A DNA stretch of 29,348 bases from a virus: IMG/VR virus record IMGVR_UViG_3300046007_010531, positions 1-29,348 of that record; one strand, 5' to 3'. Both the position numbers and the translations under genes were made by a program. Below, one piece after another: positions 7,391 to 14,129 of this stretch. Positions within the stretch are counted from its first letter, which is position 1; each line of letters begins with the position of its first letter. The notes beneath the pieces are model-generated. The model was not told the origin of the DNA and searched no databases. It saw only the letters and a program-made list of their open reading frames with translations.

Positions 7391-8108
7391 CACAAACGGC
7401 TCCACAGTGGGCGTAGCCGGCAACGTCTGTCCAATTATCGCGTTTTCGCTGATGCACCTGCCGGCTCGCCTTGAGCAGTATCATAGCAAGCGCAACTTGG
7501 TACGGCTCGAATCTAGTGCCATCTTTCAGTAAATCCGAGAACAGCCCAGTCCACATGTCGGCCGTGCGCCTAAAGTCTTGGTCCGGCGGTCCGTACTGTG
7601 CCTGGCGGTCGCCGCCGGTGATACGGATGGCCTCCTCCAAAACCGACTCCGTCACCACTGGCTCCTCATGCTTACCGCCGCAAAATGGATACGGCTTGCC
7701 ACAATCGTCCGCAAGGTTTGCCGCCGGTTCCCACTCTTGGGGCTCCTCCCAGACCTGCCCATCCAACTCGAAAACGAAATGCAGGCCCAGCCACCGAGCA
7801 GCCCAGTATTCGCAGCGAGCCCCGACCGACTCGGTCCAGCCATCGAGCAGGCAAACGTGCGTGCAGGCCATCAGTGCCATTACGTCGCGCCGGTATGCAG
7901 ACCGCAGGTCAAACCCCTCAGGCGGCTTGCTCCAGTCGTGGTTTGACGGCAATTCCAAAGGGTCGAAATTGCCTTTTTCGCGGTCAAGGTCTGCTGGGCT
8001 GATCACGCAGTAGCCAGCATTCAGCAGCACGCCGCCGACGCGGTCAAACTCGGGGAAATTGTAGTGACGACGCCCTCGCATCGGGCCGGCTAAATACACG
8101 GTTTTCAT
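7359..8108 (-). CDS. DUF4406 + DUF6378 fusion, putative nucleotide-metabolism protein
   Basis: The protein has 249 residues. Residues 1-110 match DUF4406, a nucleoside 2-deoxyribosyltransferase-like Rossmann fold: KTVYLAGPMRGRRHYNFPEF at the start, RRDVMALMACTHVCLLDGW and a Glu in the S-x-G-A-x-x-E segment. Residues about 155-245 match the phage DUF6378 pattern: RQAQYGPPDQDF, YQVALAMILLKASR and RDNWTDVAGYA. The two domains occur together or apart in phages and are thought to act on nucleotides or their derivatives. The ATG overlaps the stop of the methyltransferase (ATGA), and a TAGG-N6-CCTA site sits over its ribosome-binding region. The domain calls are from memory of the families; the substrate is unknown. 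Confidence 0.75.
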   Translation of the reverse strand: MKTVYLAGPMRGRRHYNFPEFDRVGGVLLNAGYCVISPADLDREKGNFDPLELPSNHDWSKPPEGFDLRSAYRRDVMALMACTHVCLLDGWTESVGARCEYWAARWLGLHFVFELDGQVWEEPQEWEPAANLADDCGKPYPFCGGKHEEPVVTESVLEEAIRITGGDRQAQYGPPDQDFRRTADMWTGLFSDLLKDGTRFEPYQVALAMILLKASRQVHQRKRDNWTDVAGYAHCGAVCDEQAKRVQSY

Positions 8109-9175
8109 TGAGTAGGTTCCTGCCTATCGTTTTGAGGTTCAAAAATATTCAGCAATTTATAAGCCACCACTTCGGCCACCTGCGGAACTATGGCGTTTCC
8201 GAGGCATCTAAGGCGGTCCACTCGCTTGGGAACCCCATGAGCCACTCGACCCACGTCGGGTTCAGTTGCCCACCAGTCGGCGAAGGCGAGTCGTACTCGT
8301 TGGATTTCGTCGCTCCCCGCTCGGCTGCGTAGTCCAAGCGGTCTCGAAGGCTGCCCGTCTTGCCCGCGCCCTTCCCGTCTGTCGCTGTTGGTGTCGGGAA
8401 CAGTTTCACCACCATCCCTAAGTCCACATTCTTGCCCCGCTCCAATTCCCGCCTGGACCCTTCCTCTGTCCGGCTTCCCTTTGTGCCGTCCGTGCTTCTT
8501 GGTGTCGGCCACATTGCTACAGATTGCTCTAGTTTGGAAGGAATCGTTCTTCCGGTTTTGCTCAGATGCTTTTTGACTTGCTCTAGTGTCGGAAGCGACT
8601 CCCTGCACATCGCTTCCGCGGCACGAGGTGTTGGCCACATCGCCGCTCGGCAACTGGGCCACTTCTGCATGCTCGGCGAAAGCTGATTCGCCGTTGCGGT
8701 AGGCGAGAATAAAAACCCTGTCCCTGATATGCGGCGCACCAACGGCGGCAGCTGGTATGCAATGCCATTCACCATCAAACCCGAACGAGGCCAGCGTCCC
8801 GAGAACTCGGTCCAGTCCCCGAGTAAGCAGCCCTGCCACGTTTTCCAACACCACAGCTCGGGGTCGTAATTCGCAAACCAAGCGAATGGCCTCGAAGAAA
8901 AGCCCGCTTCTGGCTCCCTCAAGTCCTGCCCCTTTCCCGGCGTAGGAAATGTCCTGACAGGGAAAGCCGCCGATGATGCAATCGACCCGCTCAAGATTGT
9001 GCCTTCCGCACTGCCGGATGTCTCGCTCGCGGTGCACGTCTGGCCAGTGTCGCTTAAGGATTTTGGTTGCGTAGTCATCGATTTCTACCTGCCACTTCGT
9101 TTCAAACTTTCCGGTGCGCTCAAAACCAAGCTCGAACCCGCCAATCCCCGAAAACAGACTGCCTATCGTGTACAT
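8105..9175 (-). CDS. DNA C5-cytosine methyltransferase (Dcm-like)
   Basis: This 356-residue enzyme has the classical m5C motifs in order: LFSGIGGFELGFE (motif I), GGFPCQDIS (motif IV, catalytic C73), ENVAG (motif VI, 111-115), HIRDRVFIL (motif VIII) and GNAIVP (motif X, 326-331). Residues about 165-300 are the target-recognition region, with repeated D-x-A/ADT-type units common in phage Dcm proteins. It would methylate cytosine at position 5, probably protecting phage DNA from host restriction; the target sequence cannot be read here. The ATG lies 13 bases inside the end of the PD-(D/E)XK-like gene. The +1 frame of the same strand holds a second long protein-like frame, described separately. 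No restriction enzyme is evident nearby. Confidence 0.92.
   Translation of the reverse strand: MYTIGSLFSGIGGFELGFERTGKFETKWQVEIDDYATKILKRHWPDVHRERDIRQCGRHNLERVDCIIGGFPCQDISYAGKGAGLEGARSGLFFEAIRLVCELRPRAVVLENVAGLLTRGLDRVLGTLASFGFDGEWHCIPAAAVGAPHIRDRVFILAYRNGESAFAEHAEVAQLPSGDVANTSCRGSDVQGVASDTRASQKASEQNRKNDSFQTRAICSNVADTKKHGRHKGKPDRGRVQAGIGAGQECGLRDGGETVPDTNSDRREGRGQDGQPSRPLGLRSRAGSDEIQRVRLAFADWWATEPDVGRVAHGVPKRVDRLRCLGNAIVPQVAEVVAYKLLNIFEPQNDRQEPTQ
8113..8126. promoter_or_regulatory. TAGG-N6-CCTA palindrome (site 4)
   Basis: The spacer is TTCCTG. It encodes the last codons of the methyltransferase (RQEPT) and overlaps the ribosome-binding region of the next gene, whose ATG is at 8108. Confidence 0.7.
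8188..9078 (-). CDS. possible overprinted frame inside the methyltransferase gene
   Basis: This 296-residue frame lies wholly within the methyltransferase on the same strand. Unlike a random shadow it contains recurrent phrases (MWPTPRAAEAM, MWPTPRSTDG, FPTPTATDGKG) and FSGRWPRSGLMVNGIAYQLP near its middle. It ends with GGQLNPTWVEWLMGFPSEWT. From memory, proteins with exactly these phrases are annotated as stand-alone genes next to phage Dcm genes. No strong ribosome site precedes its ATG. It could be a true second product, a frameshift product, or only the mirror of a conserved gene. Confidence 0.28.
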   Translation of the reverse strand: MTTQPKSLSDTGQTCTASETSGSAEGTILSGSIASSAAFPVRTFPTPGKGQDLREPEAGFSSRPFAWFANYDPELWCWKTWQGCLLGDWTEFSGRWPRSGLMVNGIAYQLPPLVRRISGTGFLFSPTATANQLSPSMQKWPSCRAAMWPTPRAAEAMCRESLPTLEQVKKHLSKTGRTIPSKLEQSVAMWPTPRSTDGTKGSRTEEGSRRELERGKNVDLGMVVKLFPTPTATDGKGAGKTGSLRDRLDYAAERGATKSNEYDSPSPTGGQLNPTWVEWLMGFPSEWTALDASETP

Positions 9176-9519
9176 GCGACACCTCGAAACGATTCACTGG
9201 GCAACACCGCAAATCCGCGGTCCACGCCCGCCAATCCGTCTACGACATGGATGCCGACGCCGTCGAGCCAAGCCACAGCTACGATTCCCGGCTTCCCTGA
9301 AAATCGCCCTAAGTCCAGTAGCCTCATGTACTTACGTCGATTGACCCGCACGGCCGCCAGCGCCGCTATCGGCGCTTTGACTCGCATTGACTCCGCCCAG
9401 CAAATCAGGCAATCGTCGTGAAACAGTGCCGACTCCACGCCGTAAGACCACGGCAGTCGCCTGACCGTGACGCGGTCGGAAAAGGCCTGGGCAACGTACT
9501 GCTCGGCGGCTGACTCCAT
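9163..9519 (-). CDS. PD-(D/E)XK nuclease-fold-like phage protein
   Basis: The protein has 118 residues from ATG 9519, with AAGGAG nine bases upstream. A longer in-frame start exists but would run antisense through a good plus-strand gene. The layout is like small phage resolvase or nuclease folds: an N-terminal helix, FHDDCLICWAES (Asp then Glu on adjacent strands), RRKYMRLLDLGRFSGKPGIV (helix with Lys-Tyr) and a final strand with a DGVGIHVV turn. The expected E-x-K reads E-S-M, so the catalytic lysine is missing or shifted, and activity is doubtful. It is the first gene of the leftward operon and overlaps the methyltransferase start, so the two may work together. Family assignment is tentative. 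Confidence 0.6.
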   Translation of the reverse strand: MESAAEQYVAQAFSDRVTVRRLPWSYGVESALFHDDCLICWAESMRVKAPIAALAAVRVNRRKYMRLLDLGRFSGKPGIVAVAWLDGVGIHVVDGLAGVDRGFAVLPSESFRGVACTR

Positions 9520-9551
9520 TGCACTAGACTCCTTGGGCTGGCAACTTAACA

Positions 9552-9565
9552 TAGGCTGCGCCCTA
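9552..9565. promoter_or_regulatory. TAGG-N6-CCTA palindrome (site 5), leftward side of divergent region
   Basis: The spacer is CTGCGC. It is 33 bases upstream of the leftward gene at 9519. Read leftward, TTGAAA lies just before it, and CCTA continues as TATGTT. It forms a pair with the site at 9628 in the 159-base divergent gap. Confidence 0.75.
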
Positions 9566-9627
9566 TTTTCAATCCCCAGCAAAAATAATTTTTTTTCACT
9601 GCCCCTATTGCGTTTTGTCTGACGATA

Positions 9628-9641
9628 TAGGATGCTACCTA
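9628..9641. promoter_or_regulatory. TAGG-N6-CCTA palindrome (site 6), rightward side of divergent region
   Basis: The spacer is ATGCTA. It is 38 bases upstream of the rightward ATG at 9679, with TTGTCT just before it and CCTA running into TATCTG. The gap otherwise holds A/T runs and no gene. Confidence 0.75.
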
Positions 9642-9678
9642 TCTGTGGTTTTTTGTTGTTTTGCAAGGAGAAACAAAA

Positions 9679-9957
9679 ATGAATTTGAAAACTAGGACTA
9701 TGTTTCAAGACACATTGGCTGCTTTTAAGAAATGCCGCGAAGCAATTGAAGGGCTTTGCAACGACCCAGCAGCCAACCCTTTGAGCGATGCCGAGTGCAA
9801 GGCTGCTCAGCAGTTGGCTGACGAAGCCGCCCGCTTCTTGACCGCTTTGGCGGAATATGACGACACATCCGTCAGCGAAATGCTTGAAAACGACTCGCAG
9901 GCGGGCGTGGTGTGGACGCTGAACTCTAACGTTGAAGCGTTCGTGCAATCCGACTAA
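9679..9957 (+). CDS. small helical phage protein, unknown function
   Basis: The protein has 92 residues. The ATG at 9679 has AAGGAG eight bases upstream, which is preferred to an upstream alternative start. It is mostly alpha-helical and acidic, with amphipathic helices at about 5-25 and 40-60 and no recognised motif. It is the first gene of a short rightward cluster of four small genes placed between two leftward blocks, behind the operator at 9628. Such isolated clusters in temperate phages often carry accessory or regulatory genes (inference). I do not recognise the family. Confidence 0.7.
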   Translation: MNLKTRTMFQDTLAAFKKCREAIEGLCNDPAANPLSDAECKAAQQLADEAARFLTALAEYDDTSVSEMLENDSQAGVVWTLNSNVEAFVQSD

Positions 9958-9963
9958 GCAAAA

Positions 9964-9977
9964 TAGGTTCGTGCCTA
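9964..9977. promoter_or_regulatory. TAGG-N6-CCTA palindrome (site 7)
   Basis: The spacer is TTCGTG. It begins seven bases after the stop of the 9679 gene and lies 37 bases before the ATG at 10014, so it separates two co-directional genes. Confidence 0.7.
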
Positions 9978-10013
9978 CGGTTTTGATTTTTACCATTTAC
10001 AAGGAGATGTGAT

Positions 10014-10247
10014 ATGACGACAGCAGATTTAGCGACCAGACCCTCTAGTATGGCCGGTTATCACCGCCAGCGGGTGATTGCCGAGCTTCGGGAATTGGTT
10101 GAGACCGCAACCGAAATCATCGACGCAGTCGAGCGTGAAGAGCAAACGAACTTAGAGTTTGTTCTTGCCTCAAAGTTTCATCACGCGCTGTTCTGTTTAG
10201 GACAGCTTTCCGCCGCTCAAATCAACGAGAGGATGCACAATGTCTAA
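10014..10247 (+). CDS. small helical phage protein, unknown function
   Basis: This 77-residue protein has a strong ribosome site (AAGGAG) before ATG 10014. It is highly helical, with an acidic central helix (ELRELVETATEIIDAVEREE) of coiled-coil character. No family is recognised. Its last eight bases overlap the start of the next gene, showing translational coupling. An operator-like palindrome lies just upstream. Confidence 0.7.
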   Translation: MTTADLATRPSSMAGYHRQRVIAELRELVETATEIIDAVEREEQTNLEFVLASKFHHALFCLGQLSAAQINERMHNV

Positions 10248-10560
10248 CGACGCAATCACCATTAAACGGCTGGAAACCCTTCTAATTCCGGCAGGCTGGG
10301 ACGGCGACCCGAAGAGCAGTCAACTGGAAAGCGTGCGTTGCTGCGAATGGCAAGACCAAGCAGTGACCTTGTATGGCTCCTACTGGAGAGACCGGCTGAT
10401 TGCGGCGTGGTACGACTTGGATTGTGTTGTGATTGCCAGCTGGCCAAACTATAGGCTAAATCCTACGGGTGAGGTGAATGAGCTTCGCGGGCAGTCAGCC
10501 AAGTTTCGCCGAGAGTTTCGGCCTCGGCAGCTGGCCAGTCTGGGGGTGTCGCATGACTAA
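10240..10560 (+). CDS. small phage protein, unknown function
   Basis: The 106-residue protein starts within the end of the 10014 gene. It is Trp-rich and looks beta-rich (CCEWQDQAVTLYGSYWRDR, LIAAWYDLDCVVIASWPNY), followed by a basic C-terminus. A TAGG-N6-CCTA palindrome is embedded in its codons for NYRLNPT. The stop overlaps the ATG of the ribbon-helix-helix gene. I do not recognise the family. Confidence 0.65.
   Translation: MSNDAITIKRLETLLIPAGWDGDPKSSQLESVRCCEWQDQAVTLYGSYWRDRLIAAWYDLDCVVIASWPNYRLNPTGEVNELRGQSAKFRREFRPRQLASLGVSHD
10452..10465. promoter_or_regulatory. TAGG-N6-CCTA palindrome (site 8), inside a coding region
   Basis: The spacer is CTAAAT. It lies in the 3' third of the 10240 gene, 88 bases upstream of the ribbon-helix-helix gene start, and could control an internal promoter for it. 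Confidence 0.6.
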
Positions 10561-10747
10561 CCCAGGACGGCCGCCGCTCAGCCCTGAAGGGACGGTCATG
10601 CTCAGCTTGCGAGTGCCGCAGTCCATCATGGACCGGCTCGCCGAACTGAAGCCGAAAGGTTTAAGCACAAGCGCTTACGTCAGGCTTCTGCTGGAAGCCG
10701 AGGCGGAGCGAAAAACCAAAAGGCCTAGACGAGCCTTTTTCGATTGA
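10553..10747 (+). CDS. ribbon-helix-helix (CopG-like) putative regulator
   Basis: The protein has 64 residues from ATG 10553, overlapping the previous stop. An in-frame start at 10478 would lie well inside that gene and is not preferred. VMLSLRVPQSIMDRLAELK and STSAYVRLLLEAEAE give the strand-helix-helix plan of Arc/MetJ/CopG DNA-binding proteins, with a Pro-rich N-arm and a basic C-tail. Proteins of this fold bind DNA as dimers and often repress their own operon. It closes the small rightward cluster and ends in a two-way terminator facing the terminase gene. Confidence 0.7.
   Translation: MTNPGRPPLSPEGTVMLSLRVPQSIMDRLAELKPKGLSTSAYVRLLLEAEAERKTKRPRRAFFD
10718..10740. terminator. bidirectional rho-independent terminator
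   Basis: AAAAGGC (10718-10724) pairs with GCCTTTT (10733-10739) around an 8-base loop. T-runs follow on both strands. It lies between the converging ribbon-helix-helix and TerL genes, and the TerL stop codon is in the loop. Confidence 0.75.
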
Positions 10748-12212
10748 GCGCAAGGACGCTCTGCATTTCGAGAATCTTCGAGCCAAAGCCCGGGGGTGGC
10801 TCAAGCCTCTCTGGGCTTTGTGCTTCTCCCTGCCAGTGTATCGCCAGTTTATTGAACGCGCCTGAGCAGGCATCTACTTGGTCGGCGTAACTGGACTCGG
10901 GAAAAGCCGTCGCTTCGTCTAGGTAAGCCTCGTTCCAAGCGCCCTTGCAGATTCCCACGTTGCCCGCTTCAACCTGCGCCGCCAGCCCCATCGCTCTGAC
11001 TACCTTGGCCGGACCCGGCAGGTTGATGCCGTCACGCTTTCGCGTGCGGCTCCCTCCGACCACGTCGAGGAAAACCGGGAAGCCGGCCAGCTTGGCCACG
11101 TCCATCTGCCCAATCTCTTTGCCGCCGCTGCCGCCTTCTTGCTCGATGTAGATGATGACTTCGCCGTCGTACTTCTCGGCATCGCGCTGGGCTGTTTGGA
11201 GCATGACTTTGTCGCGGTCGGCTGGATGCCACTGGCCGCGGACCACGTCCTCGATGATGACTTTGTAAGGCCGAGCATCGTGGGGCATGCAAAGCAACGC
11301 TCCCGCAGTGTAGCAGCCGTCGCCAGCTGTGGCGGCCCGGTCCCAGTACCGGACCCGCATTGCGCCTCGGGGGATTTCGTGGGGCGCAATTAGCTGGAAG
11401 TTTTCCCGGCTAAACATCAAACCGGCAACATCGACGAACTTGCCCGCTAGTTCCTGCTCTCGCATCGCCGAGGTGTAAACGCCGCTGATGAGGTCAACGT
11501 ACTCGGAGGCGACGAAAGGATTCTCGCTGGAGTGAGCCTGAATCAGGCAGGTGTTCTTGCGCTGCCTGTACCAAGAGTCGCCGAATTTCTGCAATCCCTC
11601 GCCGCCCAGGCGTGCCGCTTCGCCGGCGTCCACCATCGTAAAAAATTCCTGAAACGTCCAGTGCTGCCGGCCCCTGGGAGTAAACGTGAGTAAACACTGG
11701 CCCATTTTTCCGCGATAACGCAGGGTCGCAACGCCAATCTTAAACACGTCTTGGTGGGCAATCGATGCTTCATCAATCCATAGCATCGGCTTCGAGGGGC
11801 CGCGAAGCTTGTCTGGGTCTTCGCCGGAGCGAAAGGCAATCTCTGCCCGGCCGCCGTCCTCGGTTCGGAAAAATGCTCGGGGGAAAGGGCTGAGCTTGGT
11901 CCGAATCAGCCGGCCAACACTGCTCGCCGCTTCGCAAAACGTAGGGAACGTGGTGTCCTGCGCAATAACGTAGGTCGGCGAGACCGCCATGATTTCCCAA
12001 CCGTCGCGGGCGTCAAACAGTACCTTCAGCGCGCCAGTGTAACTCTTGCCGCTTGCTCGACCCGCTACAAACCCCGTAATAAAGGCTTGAGAATCGATGA
12101 ACCGAAGCTGCTTGTCGTAGACGCGGTGAACGCACTGAATCGTACCGTCAGCAAGCTTGACTCGCTCAACTGTCTGCTTCTGGCTCTTGCGCGCTTTCGG
12201 TAGAAAGCTCAT
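10725..12212 (-). CDS. terL: terminase large subunit (TerL)
   Basis: The protein has 495 residues from ATG 12212. The frame is open upstream to 12329, but that part overlaps TerS without family-like sequence. ATPase centre: Walker A GRASGKS at about 51-57, Walker B LWIDEA at 144-149, coupling motif LTFTP at about 175. Nuclease centre: YWDRAA (D291), IYIEQE (E357) and SYADQVDA (D444, D447). TerL drives DNA into the prohead by ATP hydrolysis and cuts the concatemer. It starts 47 bases inside the end of TerS. All catalytic acids are visible, so it should be active. Confidence 0.95.
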   Translation of the reverse strand: MSFLPKARKSQKQTVERVKLADGTIQCVHRVYDKQLRFIDSQAFITGFVAGRASGKSYTGALKVLFDARDGWEIMAVSPTYVIAQDTTFPTFCEAASSVGRLIRTKLSPFPRAFFRTEDGGRAEIAFRSGEDPDKLRGPSKPMLWIDEASIAHQDVFKIGVATLRYRGKMGQCLLTFTPRGRQHWTFQEFFTMVDAGEAARLGGEGLQKFGDSWYRQRKNTCLIQAHSSENPFVASEYVDLISGVYTSAMREQELAGKFVDVAGLMFSRENFQLIAPHEIPRGAMRVRYWDRAATAGDGCYTAGALLCMPHDARPYKVIIEDVVRGQWHPADRDKVMLQTAQRDAEKYDGEVIIYIEQEGGSGGKEIGQMDVAKLAGFPVFLDVVGGSRTRKRDGINLPGPAKVVRAMGLAAQVEAGNVGICKGAWNEAYLDEATAFPESSYADQVDACSGAFNKLAIHWQGEAQSPERLEPPPGFGSKILEMQSVLALNRKRLV

Positions 12213-12759
12213 CGTGTAGGACTCGCTGGGCAAATTCTGTGGCGTCGATGATACGAGGCAATTGCTCTCGACTCTTGACCACGACGAGGGAAACGCGGGT
12301 GTCGAGACTGAGGTCTGCGCCTGGGTCAATCTTCTCGATGAGCTTCATGCGGTCGGCATTCAGCGACTGGACCCGCGCGTAAAGCGTGGCAATCGTCTTG
12401 TAGTCTCGATTACCCTCTTTATCGAAGGAATCGGCCTCAGCGCTGCGAATCAGTTTCCAAAGCTTGGCCTCCTGCTGCTCCAGACGCTGCCACTCCATCG
12501 CTACAAGTGACTCGACCGACTCGGCGATCCGCTCCTTGTAAATCGATAATCCGTCTTTGACGTAGTCCCAAACGGAGACTTGGCTGACTCCGATTTCCTT
12601 GGAAATCTCAGCGTAAGTGTAGCCCTGGGCAACTAGCTCAAGTGCTTGCAGCTGCCTTTCGCGGCGGCCGACCTCTTGTTTGACCTGCCTTGAGTTGTGG
12701 CGGGGCTTCCGCTTGTCCGCCTTCTGCTTCGGCTTCGGAATCTTGTTTTCTTGGCTCAA
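12166..12759 (-). CDS. terminase small subunit-like, helix-turn-helix DNA-recognition protein (TerS)
   Basis: The protein has 197 residues and most likely starts at TTG 12759, with GAGG six bases upstream. The N-terminus is very basic (KPKQKADKRKPR). A helix-turn-helix follows at about 36-70 (ALELVAQGYTYAEISKEIGV). The middle is long and helical for oligomerisation, and the tail is acidic. TerS rings recognise the packaging site and load TerL. Position directly before TerL supports this. The start overlaps the upstream gene by 122 bases, unusually long, but no closer in-frame ATG keeps the helix-turn-helix. Confidence 0.8.
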   Translation of the reverse strand: MSQENKIPKPKQKADKRKPRHNSRQVKQEVGRRERQLQALELVAQGYTYAEISKEIGVSQVSVWDYVKDGLSIYKERIAESVESLVAMEWQRLEQQEAKLWKLIRSAEADSFDKEGNRDYKTIATLYARVQSLNADRMKLIEKIDPGADLSLDTRVSLVVVKSREQLPRIIDATEFAQRVLHDELSTESAQEPEADS

Positions 12760-13828
12760 CGACCACCTCAGGCTTTTGCGAAAGATACCGCAGCACGTCC
12801 TCGTAACTCACGCCAACGCCGTGAGCGCGGAGCCCAGCCGCGATTCGGCCAACGCCCCAGCCGTCATCAGACATGGACCACACCCGCTCGTTTGTCTCAA
12901 GCTCGGGATAAGTCTCCATCGTCGCCGCTTGAATCTGCACTCGCCGGGCGAGCTTGGCTGGGTCGATTGTCAGTTTCTCCGAGGCAAGCTCTGCACCCAT
13001 CATTCTTGCAACGTCTGCATTCATAACCGCAATTTCGCGGGCGTGCTCCCTCACCTCTTCAATCGACACCTGCTTCATTCGCGCAACCTGGTCGAGAGTC
13101 ATCCCCTCATAGGAAAGAAGCTCCTCAAACGACTCGGGCGCCGGCGGCTGGTCGTTCTCAGGCCGCTCGGTCGAATCGTCGCCGTCAAACACGCTCGGGT
13201 CATAACCGCCAAACTGCTCGCAGCGCTGTCGCCATCGCTCCTCAATTTGCTTCTCTTTCTTGACTTTTGCTGGGTTGCGCTGGCCGGAGGAATGCTTGCC
13301 TGGGGCCATCCTCTCCTCTTCGACTCGGTCCACGTCAGGGTTGCCTGAAGCGTCATACCAGTCGTAAATCACAGCCACATGCTGCGGCGTCATGTTTCGC
13401 AGGCTGAGTAGGCTGGCTACAGACTCCAAGCGCTCGGGAAGCTTGTCTTCCATCGCCGGCCGGACTTCGCGAAAAGCGTCCCAGACAGCCTTGCTGCCGC
13501 TGGGGTTGCTGCCGCGCGGGTTAATTTTGACCGACTCTGCCCACTCGACGGTCGCAGCGATAAACACGTCAATCGCAAGAACCAGCGCCCAGGCTGACTT
13601 GTCGATCACGGTGTCGTCTTGGAGCGACTCCATTAAATCGACTACCGCCGGCTCCAGCATCTCGAACGAACGGGAAAGCCCCCCTTCCCACTCGACCAGC
13701 ACTGGAGTCTTGCTTTCCTCCCAGTTCGAGACTGCTGCCTCAAGCTTTTGCCAAATAGCAACTACGTTTTCACGAGACAGTCTTGGAGAATCGGTGATCG
13801 ATTCTGCCGCCGCAGCGGATTGAGTCAT
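12638..13828 (-). CDS. phage protein of unknown function upstream of TerS
   Basis: This 396-residue protein starts at ATG 13828 with AGGGAA before it. The first 150 residues are helical. Residues 155-235 are charged and disordered. Residues about 240-345 look like a helical DNA-binding region (YEGMTLDQVARMKQVSIEEV, then SDDGWGVGRIAAGLRAHGV), each segment resembling a helix-turn-helix start. The tail is Glu/Lys/Pro/Arg-rich with GRPPRK, an AT-hook-like motif. It may be a second DNA-recognition protein for packaging or replication (inference). No family is recognised. The leader holds a near-match operator (13904-13917). Confidence 0.7.
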   Translation of the reverse strand: MTQSAAAAESITDSPRLSRENVVAIWQKLEAAVSNWEESKTPVLVEWEGGLSRSFEMLEPAVVDLMESLQDDTVIDKSAWALVLAIDVFIAATVEWAESVKINPRGSNPSGSKAVWDAFREVRPAMEDKLPERLESVASLLSLRNMTPQHVAVIYDWYDASGNPDVDRVEEERMAPGKHSSGQRNPAKVKKEKQIEERWRQRCEQFGGYDPSVFDGDDSTERPENDQPPAPESFEELLSYEGMTLDQVARMKQVSIEEVREHAREIAVMNADVARMMGAELASEKLTIDPAKLARRVQIQAATMETYPELETNERVWSMSDDGWGVGRIAAGLRAHGVGVSYEDVLRYLSQKPEVVVEPRKQDSEAEAEGGQAEAPPQLKAGQTRGRPPRKAAAST

Positions 13829-13903
13829 CGGGTTGTTCCCTTAGCCAGTTTTGCACTGGCCCCAGAGACGCCCCCAATAATGGCCAAATGCAAAAACAAG
13901 CTA

Positions 13904-13917
13904 AAGGCAGCTTCCTA
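13904..13917. promoter_or_regulatory. degenerate operator, AAGG-N6-CCTA
   Basis: One base differs from the palindrome (A for T at the first position); the spacer is CAGCTT. It sits in the 109-base gap upstream of the leftward gene at 13828, where a promoter is expected. Confidence 0.45.
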
Positions 13918-13937
13918 TGACGCAACTCCAAATGTTT

Positions 13938-14129
13938 CTAGGACTTGCGCTCTCCTTCCCTCCACTGAAACGTGATTGGAGGCATTTTTTCATTGGGCCG
14001 GTGCAGCCGCTTTACCTGCGCGCAGGCGCGTCGTTCGGCTTCCTTTCGAGGGCGGCCGCCGTCGTACTCAATAATGGCCGCCCTCTCTTCCCATAGCTCG
14101 ATGATTTCTTTGTCGCTTAGCCGGTCCAC
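13938..14129 (-). CDS. small phage protein with DGG-x-x-R-x-E-A-E motif
   Basis: This 63-residue protein starts at GTG 14129 with AAGGTG close upstream, overlapping the helicase stop by 13 bases. Its core, RAAIIEYDGGRPRKEAERRA, resembles a short motif I recall near phage and plasmid replication genes (from memory). The length and coupling fit a small helicase-associated accessory protein. The function is unknown. Confidence 0.6.
   Translation of the reverse strand: MDRLSDKEIIELWEERAAIIEYDGGRPRKEAERRACAQVKRLHRPNEKMPPITFQWREGERKS

Noticed and set aside
8943-8956. TAGG-N6-CCTG near-match in the methyltransferase
   Set aside because: It lies in the codons of the conserved PCQDISYAG region, so the protein explains it.
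9520-9996. N-terminal extension of the 9163 gene
   Set aside because: It runs antisense through the 9679 gene and across two operators; ATG 9519 has a good ribosome site.
12213-12329. longer start of TerL
   Set aside because: The extra 39 residues are Ser/Pro-rich shadow of TerS; family-like sequence begins at ATG 12212.
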